Assembly (NCBI RefSeq): GCF_032335695.1
Contig: NZ_JACTOJ010000036.1
Location: 1 to 27,849, forward strand
Direction of reading: 5' to 3'
DNA length: 27,849 nt
Source of the DNA: JACTOJ01 sp032335695
Lineage (GTDB): Bacteria; Bacillota; Clostridia; Clostridiales; Clostridiaceae
The position numbers and the translations under genes are program-made. The notes below the pieces were generated by a model. It did not search any database. It was not told the DNA's origin and saw only the letters and a list, made by a program, of their open reading frames with translations. Positions 22,691 to 27,849 of the stretch are shown in pieces. The first letter of the stretch is position 1; each line of letters starts with the position of its first letter.

Positions 22691-24436
22691 CTATACCACA
22701 AAGCCAGATGTAATCTGATTTAGCTTCTGCGACATATTAGCTAAATTTTCTGCTGTTTCTTTTATATCATTCATAGTTTCAACTTGGCTGTGAAGACTTG
22801 TACTTATATTCTCAGTCCCTGCTGCTATTTCATTGGAGGTTGCTGCTACATTACTAATAGCCTTCTCCATCTCTTTAGTACTTTCAGCTTGCTGTTCATT
22901 TGCAGTATCAATATACTCAATTTCGTTTACTATATTCTGTATGTTCTCTATTATCTGCTTCATGCTTTCCCCAACTTCAGAAGCCTTGCTAACTCCAATA
23001 GCTACTTTATTTCCTACCTCGTTAGCAGAATTAACCGCTGAGGAAGATTTTAACTGATTTTCCCTAACTAGATCGGATATTTCTTTAGCCGCCTTATTGC
23101 TTTCATCAGCCAGCTTTCTAATTTCCTCAGCTACCACATTAAAGCCTTTTCCCGCTTCCCCTGCACGTGCAGCCTCAATTGCAGCATTCAGCGCAAGCAG
23201 ATTTGTCTGCTCAGATATAGAAGTTATTATATCTATTATTTCCCCTATCCTCTTAGAAGAATCATCTAAATCATTTATTATTGAATAAATCTCATTGGTG
23301 GATTTCTCAATGTCTGTAATTGAAGCAACTACTTCTGATATCTTAACCTCTCCAAGCTCGGCAGTTTCTTTCGCTTTTTTACTATTATTAGAGGTATTTC
23401 TGCTAGCTACTAAAGTTGCTTCTGAGAATTTAGATGCTTCAGCAAGACTTGCTGTAATCTCCTCTGAAACAGCAGCCTCATCTGCAGTACCAGCAGACAT
23501 TTCTACTACAGTATTTGATATATTTTCTAAAGCCTCACTTGAAGCCGCAGCTGCATCATTAAGCTTTATGGTAGAAGAGGAAATTGTATTAGTTGATTCT
23601 GCCACATCGCTTATTATAGATTGAAGCTTAGCTATGAAAGAGTCAAAGCTATCGCTAAGGGTACCTATTTCATCCTTGCTTACATATCCTATTCTTTGTG
23701 TCAAATCTCCATTGCTTTCTGATATTTCTTTAAGTTTACTTGTTACTTTTTTAACTGGAACAACTATAGATCTTATTATTATAAAGGATAAAACAAGAGC
23801 TACTCCTGCAGCTATGCCTATAATCAAGAAGGTTTCAAAGATGGCATATCTAAATATAGATTTACTATCGTTATATGTTTGTTTAGCAGCTGCAACTTGT
23901 TTATTAATTATCTTGTCTAAATCTTCATTTACCTTAGTTTTAGCAGAATCAAAAGTATCCATTTCATTATGATCACTTTTATTTTGAGTCCCTGAAGGAG
24001 GCGTTCCACCAGACTGCTGTGTATTTTTTTCAGTTTGCATAGTTTCTGCATTCTCTAAGAATGAGTCTTTAGCTGTTATAAAGGTATTATAATCTGTAAT
24101 AACTTGCTTAAAGTCACTATTATTCTTATATTTTTCTAATATTTTACCTGTTTCTGTTACTTTACTCGCAATATTCTGTTTTATAGTATTTTTAGTGGTA
24201 TCATCAGAGGCTTGAAAAAGAGCATTTCCTTGTGATCTTATGTATTCTACATCATTCTTTACATCCTCTAAATTTAAAATAGGCACCATTCTTTCATTAT
24301 TTAATTCATTGGCTTTAGAATTTACACTCGATATAGCACTTATGGACATAGCACCCATTATACTTATGATGATTATGAATGCAAGTGACAATGATGCAAT
24401 TTTTTTAGATAATGTTATGTTTCTTATTAACTTCAT
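22691..24436 (-). CDS. Methyl-accepting chemotaxis protein
   Basis: The 581-residue chemoreceptor has a first transmembrane helix (about 13-34), an extracellular four-helix-bundle-like sensor (about 35-198), a second helix (about 200-224), a HAMP domain with IVVPVKKV, and a long coiled coil. The conserved signalling tip is AARAGEAGKGFNVVAEEIRKL (interrupted here only for length). It should control flagellar motors through CheA and CheW. The sensor domain contains a Gln/Gly/Pro/Ser-rich insert (TQQSGGTPPSGTQNKSDH) that breaks the helical pattern. The ATG at 24436 is preceded by GGAGGG at seven bases; an in-frame start 18 bases upstream overlaps that site and is unlikely. No che genes are adjacent and the ligand is unknown. 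Confidence 0.94.
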   Translation of the reverse strand: MKLIRNITLSKKIASLSLAFIIIISIMGAMSISAISSVNSKANELNNERMVPILNLEDVKNDVEYIRSQGNALFQASDDTTKNTIKQNIASKVTETGKILEKYKNNSDFKQVITDYNTFITAKDSFLENAETMQTEKNTQQSGGTPPSGTQNKSDHNEMDTFDSAKTKVNEDLDKIINKQVAAAKQTYNDSKSIFRYAIFETFLIIGIAAGVALVLSFIIIRSIVVPVKKVTSKLKEISESNGDLTQRIGYVSKDEIGTLSDSFDSFIAKLQSIISDVAESTNTISSSTIKLNDAAAASSEALENISNTVVEMSAGTADEAAVSEEITASLAEASKFSEATLVASRNTSNNSKKAKETAELGEVKISEVVASITDIEKSTNEIYSIINDLDDSSKRIGEIIDIITSISEQTNLLALNAAIEAARAGEAGKGFNVVAEEIRKLADESNKAAKEISDLVRENQLKSSSAVNSANEVGNKVAIGVSKASEVGESMKQIIENIQNIVNEIEYIDTANEQQAESTKEMEKAISNVAATSNEIAAGTENISTSLHSQVETMNDIKETAENLANMSQKLNQITSGFVV

Positions 24437-24577
24437 GTTATCCCTCCGTGTCATCTGTTGTTTCTTAATTTTCTATCACAAAATTCCATTTATAATCTTT
24501 AAAAATTAACCTATAGGAAGATAGTACCAAATAATTGTGTTAGCTATATCAAAGGATTGTGTGAAATTTGTGTGATA

Positions 24578-25393
24578 TTATTCTTCAATAAAGTCAACTA
24601 ATGCCTTATTAAATTCATCCTTCTGATCGTAAAAAACACCATGACCGCTAAATTCAAACACCATCAGCTTAGAATTCTCTATTTCCTGTTTTTGAATTTC
24701 TCCTAGTTTAAAGTGACATACCTCATCATGTATGCCATGACAAATCAATGTAGGAACAGTTATTTTTTTTAAATCATTGAAAAGTTCTTCTTCTCCTAGC
24801 CAAGTATGAGCTATTGATGCTGTAGCCCATCCACTGGCTTCTAAGCCTAACTTAAAGAACCAATCTGAAAAAGCTTCAGTTATATGCTTAAAGAAAAATT
24901 TATTTCCAAAATCTCTAAGCATTTTAGGTCTATCCACATAAGTTCCCTTTATTATATTAATAACCTCTTCTCTTTGCAGTCCGTATGGAAAATAAGGCCT
25001 TTGTATAAGACTTGGAGCTGCTGCTGCAATTAATACGAGCTTATCTACGCCATACTCCTTATGCTTTGCCATATACCTTATTGCTATGGCACCACCAGTG
25101 GAGTGTCCTGCCAATACAAAATTTTTTAATTCTAACTCTTCAACTACGCGCTTAACATCGTCTGATAATCTATCATAGCTGTATCCGCTAAAAGGTTTAT
25201 CTGATTTTCCAAATCCTCTTTGATCAATTCCTATACATCTATACCCCATTTGAGGAAGCTTATCAAACTGATATTCAAAAAGTTCATGGCTTCCTGGCCA
25301 CCCATGAAGAAAAAGTACTGTTTTATCACCTTTTGGATTTATATCTTCCAAATAAAGTTTTACATCCGAATCAACCTTAACATAATATCCCAC
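24578..25393 (-). CDS. Alpha/beta hydrolase, haloperoxidase/epoxide-hydrolase-like
   Basis: The 271-residue protein has the alpha/beta hydrolase core: the oxyanion HGWPGS, strand GIDQRGFGKSDKP, nucleophile elbow GHSTG with Ser98, an acid in HGIHDEVCHF and the His in FSGHGVFYDQ. These phrases fit the non-heme chloroperoxidase / epoxide hydrolase group, whose true substrates vary. The start is GTG at 25393 with GAGG seven bases before; no nearby ATG is better. There is no signal peptide. It stands alone between the Spo0E-like gene and the chemoreceptor. Confidence 0.85.
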   Translation of the reverse strand: MGYYVKVDSDVKLYLEDINPKGDKTVLFLHGWPGSHELFEYQFDKLPQMGYRCIGIDQRGFGKSDKPFSGYSYDRLSDDVKRVVEELELKNFVLAGHSTGGAIAIRYMAKHKEYGVDKLVLIAAAAPSLIQRPYFPYGLQREEVINIIKGTYVDRPKMLRDFGNKFFFKHITEAFSDWFFKLGLEASGWATASIAHTWLGEEELFNDLKKITVPTLICHGIHDEVCHFKLGEIQKQEIENSKLMVFEFSGHGVFYDQKDEFNKALVDFIEE

Positions 25394-25494
25394 TTAAATA
25401 CCTCAACCAATAAAATTTTTTCATTATATTTTATTCATTTCTAATAAAATGGTGCTAAAAATATTTATTTAATTTGTATGGCATGTTTTAATAA

Positions 25495-25566
25495 AGATGG
25501 CATTACGTTTTCTACGTTTTGAGATTCCTTATATTTCAAAAATAAAGGCTCTTTATAATGCCATCT
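25495..25566 (-). repeat. Long imperfect hairpin after the Spo0E-like gene
   Basis: AGATGGCATTA (25495-25505) and TAATGCCATCT (25556-25566) are perfect 11-base arms. The interior also partly pairs (GAGATTCCTTATAT region with ATAAAGGCTCTT region). It begins 20 bases after the Spo0E-like stop and continues on the minus strand into TTTATT. It may be a terminator of unusual length, a structured RNA or a small mobile-element relic. Confidence 0.55.
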
Positions 25567-25587
25567 ATATTTCTTTTTTGTGCTTAA

Positions 25588-25758
25588 TTATTTATCCACA
25601 GTTTTTATAAAATTGTGGTATTCGTTAAGCACTTGATCAAGTTCTTGACTTACTTTTAAAACTTCAGGATCTATTAAATTTCCTTTGTCTAAAAGCAATT
25701 CTGTCATATGATTTCTTGTTTCTTCAATTAACAAAAGCAACTTATCATATTTAGACAT
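25588..25758 (-). CDS. Spo0E-family aspartyl-phosphate phosphatase
   Basis: Spo0E proteins dephosphorylate Spo0A~P and delay sporulation. The 56-residue protein fits the family: a helix LLLLIEETRNHMTELL, a turn, and then the signature SQELDQVLNEY (Ser37-Gln-Glu-Leu-Asp41). The start is the ATG at 25758, six bases after GGGGGG; an in-frame ATG 24 bases upstream lies before that site and would add an odd leader. It follows the sensor kinase by about 140 bases, with a terminator between them. Confidence 0.85.
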   Translation of the reverse strand: MSKYDKLLLLIEETRNHMTELLLDKGNLIDPEVLKVSQELDQVLNEYHNFIKTVDK

Positions 25759-25840
25759 AATATCCCCCCTTCCAAATAACATAATATCTTATTTTAGGGA
25801 ATATTAGCTAAGCAACTTTAAAAACCAATATAAATAACAC

Positions 25841-25878
25841 AAAAAAACCGAAAATTCTTTTTTGAATAATCGGTTTTT
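25841..25878 (-). terminator. Terminator of the sensor kinase gene
   Basis: AAAACCGA (25844-25851) pairs with TCGGTTTT, with an inner ATTC/GAAT stem, and the minus strand ends in seven T residues. It falls 18 bases after the kinase stop. Confidence 0.85.
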
Positions 25879-25895
25879 ACATTTTATTTTTTATT

Positions 25896-27338
25896 TTAAT
25901 ATATATCTGAAAGCTCTAATATAATATGATTATTTTTGGTATCTAGCTTTTTTCTTAATATATTTTTTTGATTTATTTTTCTAACAGGAAGTGTAAAATA
26001 AAAAATACTTCCTTTTCCTATTTTACTTTCCACTCCTATTTTTCCTCCATGGAGTTCCACTATGGCTTTACTTAAGCTTAATCCCATGCCACTTCCTTCA
26101 GCACTCCTTGATAAAGACTTGTCCACTTGTTTGAATCTATCAAAAATAATATGTATATCATCTTTGGTAATTCCTATACCGCTATCTTCAACAGATATCT
26201 TAAGAAAGTCATTTCCATCTTTGACTGTCACAAATATCTTATTACTTTTATCAGAAAACTTTATAGCGTTGGATATAAGATTAAGTATTACTCTTTCAAT
26301 TTCCTCTAAATCAAAAGCAATAAATTTTTCCTCCACATCTGTATCAAAAATAATGCTCAATTCTTTATATTTAACGTAATCCATTACCGATATTACTACT
26401 TTTTCAACCACCTCCACTATATTATTATTTGATAAATTTAATTTAAAGTATCCAGATTCTATTTTTGAACTATCAACAATATTATTGATAAGTCTTGACA
26501 ATCTGAAAGAATTTATTTTCATAGAACGTATATACTTTTGAATAATTTCTTTTTTTTCATCCAATGATCCTCTTATACAATATAATTCAAATAATTGTAT
26601 TGTTGAATAAATAACATTTAGCGGAGTCTTGAGCTCATGAGAAATGTTAGTAATGAATTCTTCCTGCGAATCTAATGACTTCTGTAACCTTCTGTCAATT
26701 TTACTTTCTTTTTTACTTATTTTATTACATCTTCGTTTTAAAGATATAATTGATATGAAAACCGTAACAAACCCAAATATGGTTGTGATATGTTTTAACA
26801 CTATATACATTTCATTGATTTTTTCATTGCTACTGCCTATTGTTCTATCAATTTTTAAAATCATCAAGTTATAATCTTTTCTAAGTACATCTATTAAATT
26901 TTTCATATAATAAAAATTAGATTTAGCTTCATCAAAGTTGCCGTTATTATCCAATTCAATTTCATTATCGAAAAGCTTTTTAATTGAATTTGTTTCACTT
27001 TTTATTTCATTAAGAATATTATTATCTATTCCTTCAGTAGAAAGTTCATTCATGTTATCAAAATAACTCTGTATCTGCATAGAAGTTGAATAATAAGAAT
27101 CCAAAAATTTCTTATCTTTTGAAATTGTATATGCTCTTATTCCTATTTCTTGATTTATTATTGAGGTTAATAATTCTTCATACATCACTTTAGCTGGGAA
27201 CATTTTCTTAATAACTAAATTTGATTCTTTATATGTAATGTTTATGCTATAAATATTAGCTGAAACTATTGATATTAATAAAAATATTATTATAATACAT
27301 TCTAATATACTTGCTCTAATCTTCATATTGCCTGGCAT
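25896..27338 (-). CDS. Orphan membrane sensor histidine kinase with CHASE3-like sensor
   Basis: The 480-residue protein has a first transmembrane helix (about 11-31), an extracellular helical domain (about 32-180) with the CHASE3-like phrase NQEIGIRAYTISKDKKFLDSY, a second helix (about 182-200), and a short coiled coil. Then come HisKA with the phospho-acceptor His234 in SHELKTP and a HATPase domain with N box NLISNAIKFSD, G1 VEDSGIGI, F box FDRF and G2 GSGMGLSLS. I chose the ATG at 27338, nine bases after GAGG; the ATG at 27353 has no site and in fact overlaps it. No response regulator is adjacent. In clostridia such orphan kinases often phosphorylate Spo0A directly (family knowledge). The Spo0E-like gene downstream fits that (inference). 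Confidence 0.92.
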   Translation of the reverse strand: MPGNMKIRASILECIIIIFLLISIVSANIYSINITYKESNLVIKKMFPAKVMYEELLTSIINQEIGIRAYTISKDKKFLDSYYSTSMQIQSYFDNMNELSTEGIDNNILNEIKSETNSIKKLFDNEIELDNNGNFDEAKSNFYYMKNLIDVLRKDYNLMILKIDRTIGSSNEKINEMYIVLKHITTIFGFVTVFISIISLKRRCNKISKKESKIDRRLQKSLDSQEEFITNISHELKTPLNVIYSTIQLFELYCIRGSLDEKKEIIQKYIRSMKINSFRLSRLINNIVDSSKIESGYFKLNLSNNNIVEVVEKVVISVMDYVKYKELSIIFDTDVEEKFIAFDLEEIERVILNLISNAIKFSDKSNKIFVTVKDGNDFLKISVEDSGIGITKDDIHIIFDRFKQVDKSLSRSAEGSGMGLSLSKAIVELHGGKIGVESKIGKGSIFYFTLPVRKINQKNILRKKLDTKNNHIILELSDIY

Positions 27339-27543
27339 TTGAATATTCCTCATTTCAAAATAAAACTATGTATTGCAATCTATCTGAAAATATTAGTACT
27401 AATTCACAATAATTATGTGTTACTTATCTTTTCCTGAAACAACACATTCACCCTTACTGCAATTACATATTATCATTATATGAAGAAATATTGTATTAGA
27501 AAATAACCCTAATTTATTACATTTTATATAATAAATAGAAATG

Positions 27544-27572
27544 ATTATACTATTATGGTTGAAATAATACAA
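27544..27572 (-). promoter_or_regulatory. Probable promoter of the sensor kinase gene
   Basis: Minus strand TTGTAT (27567-27572), a 17-base spacer and TATAAT (27544-27549). It implies a leader of roughly 190 bases. The rest of 27354-27690 is very AT-rich and shows no coding frame; a weak hairpin TGTGTT/AACACA (about 27417-27447) is the only other structure seen. Confidence 0.55.
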
Positions 27573-27691
27573 ATTAATATGTTGTTATAAGTATTATCTT
27601 TAAAAAATTTATAGAAATTTTAGTTATTTTTATTGCTGTTTAAAAGTCATCTCCTGTTACATTTATGTACTTTATATTTATAGTTAAAACT

Positions 27692-27726
27692 AAAAAAAGC
27701 TACTAAGAATTAACTTAGTAGCTTTT
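27692..27726 (-). terminator. Terminator after 5S rRNA
   Basis: AAAAGCTACTAAG (27695-27707) pairs with CTTAGTAGCTTTT (27714-27726) across a six-base loop and continues into a T run on the minus strand. It directly follows the 5S 3' end. Confidence 0.9.
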
Positions 27727-27728
27727 AA

Positions 27729-27845
27729 CCTGGCAACGTCCTACCCTCCCACCCAGTCACCCGGGCAGTACTCTCGGCGATACAGCGTTTAACCATCGTG
27801 TTCGGAATGGGAACGGGTGTAGCAGCTGTTCCATAATCACCAGAT
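27729..27845 (-). rRNA. rrf: 5S ribosomal RNA
   Basis: Reverse complement starts TCTGGTGATTATGG and contains ACACCCGTTCCCATTCCGAA, GTTAAACGC and the 3' end GGGTAGGACGTTGCCAGG, the conserved pattern of bacterial 5S rRNA at about 117 bases. The ends are set by the pairing of the 5' and 3' terminal helix (CTGG with CCAG) and are good to within a few bases. In a usual rrn operon the 23S gene would lie just beyond the right edge of the window. Confidence 0.93.
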
Positions 27846-27849
27846 AAGA

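Noticed and set aside
23295..23972. Plus-strand open frames across the chemoreceptor
   Set aside because: They mirror the heptad-rich coiled coil of the chemoreceptor, giving artificial Ser/Ala/Leu-rich peptides.
24437..24540. Possible sigma-D (motility) promoter for the chemoreceptor
   Set aside because: A TAAA and a GTGATAG are present, but the spacing and the GCCGATAA consensus do not fit.
27630..27665. Tiny minus-strand frame (six codons) after an AGGAG in the AT-rich gap before the 5S gene
   Set aside because: The putative ribosome binding site touches the ATG and the peptide is only six residues; no support for translation.
1..27849. CRISPR arrays, insertion sequences, toxin-antitoxin or phage-defence clusters
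   Set aside because: No regular direct repeats, no transposase motifs and no toxin-antitoxin type gene pairs were seen by eye; every sizeable gene fits housekeeping, regulatory or cell-wall families.

Overview
The window is low-GC, AT-rich Firmicute DNA with strong AGGAGG ribosome binding sites and clear intrinsic terminators. Gene content points to an anaerobic, spore-forming Clostridium (sensu stricto type): LonB, a Spo0E-type phosphatase, ThyX, PyrK-dependent class 1B dihydroorotate dehydrogenase, and a PyrI regulatory chain. The species cannot be fixed from sequence alone. Nearly all genes lie on the minus strand and read right to left; only three small genes are on the plus strand.

Layout. 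(a) 1-5531: protein quality control, in transcription order tig, clpP, clpX, lonB. (b) 5556-7270: a TIM-barrel sugar isomerase-like gene preceded by a membrane-anchored protein of unknown role. (c) 7355-11764: carA-carB, with its own promoter and two candidate arginine-repressor boxes. (d) 11863-13166: an alpha/beta hydrolase and a divergent XRE regulator, wedged between the car and pyr operons. (e) 13170-18531: the pyrimidine operon pyrB-pyrI-pyrC-pyrF-pyrK-pyrD, with an attenuator leader holding two PyrR-type binding hairpins. (f) 18661-19183: two small plus-strand genes. (g) 19314-24436: thyX, a GH25 lysozyme, a lipoprotein metallo-hydrolase and a chemoreceptor, each apparently its own unit. 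(h) 24578-27338: an alpha/beta hydrolase, a Spo0E-like phosphatase and an orphan sensor histidine kinase. (i) 27692-27845: a 5S rRNA gene and its terminator at the right edge.

How it works together. CarAB makes carbamoyl phosphate for both arginine and pyrimidines, and the pyr operon takes it to OMP/UMP except for the PyrE step. PyrE and PyrR are not in this window. The DNA and RNA signals suggest split control: arginine (ArgR/AhrC) on carAB, uridine nucleotides (PyrR) on pyrB-D.

Most of the window is core metabolism. The most unusual signals are regulatory: the tandem PyrR hairpins, the second of which overlaps the pyrB ribosome binding site; the ARG boxes at carA; a sigma-F-like element before lonB; the XRE/hydrolase cassette with a perfect palindrome; a kinase/Spo0E pair; and degenerate copies of lysozyme repeat sequence. 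I found no CRISPR array, prophage, transposase or tRNA.
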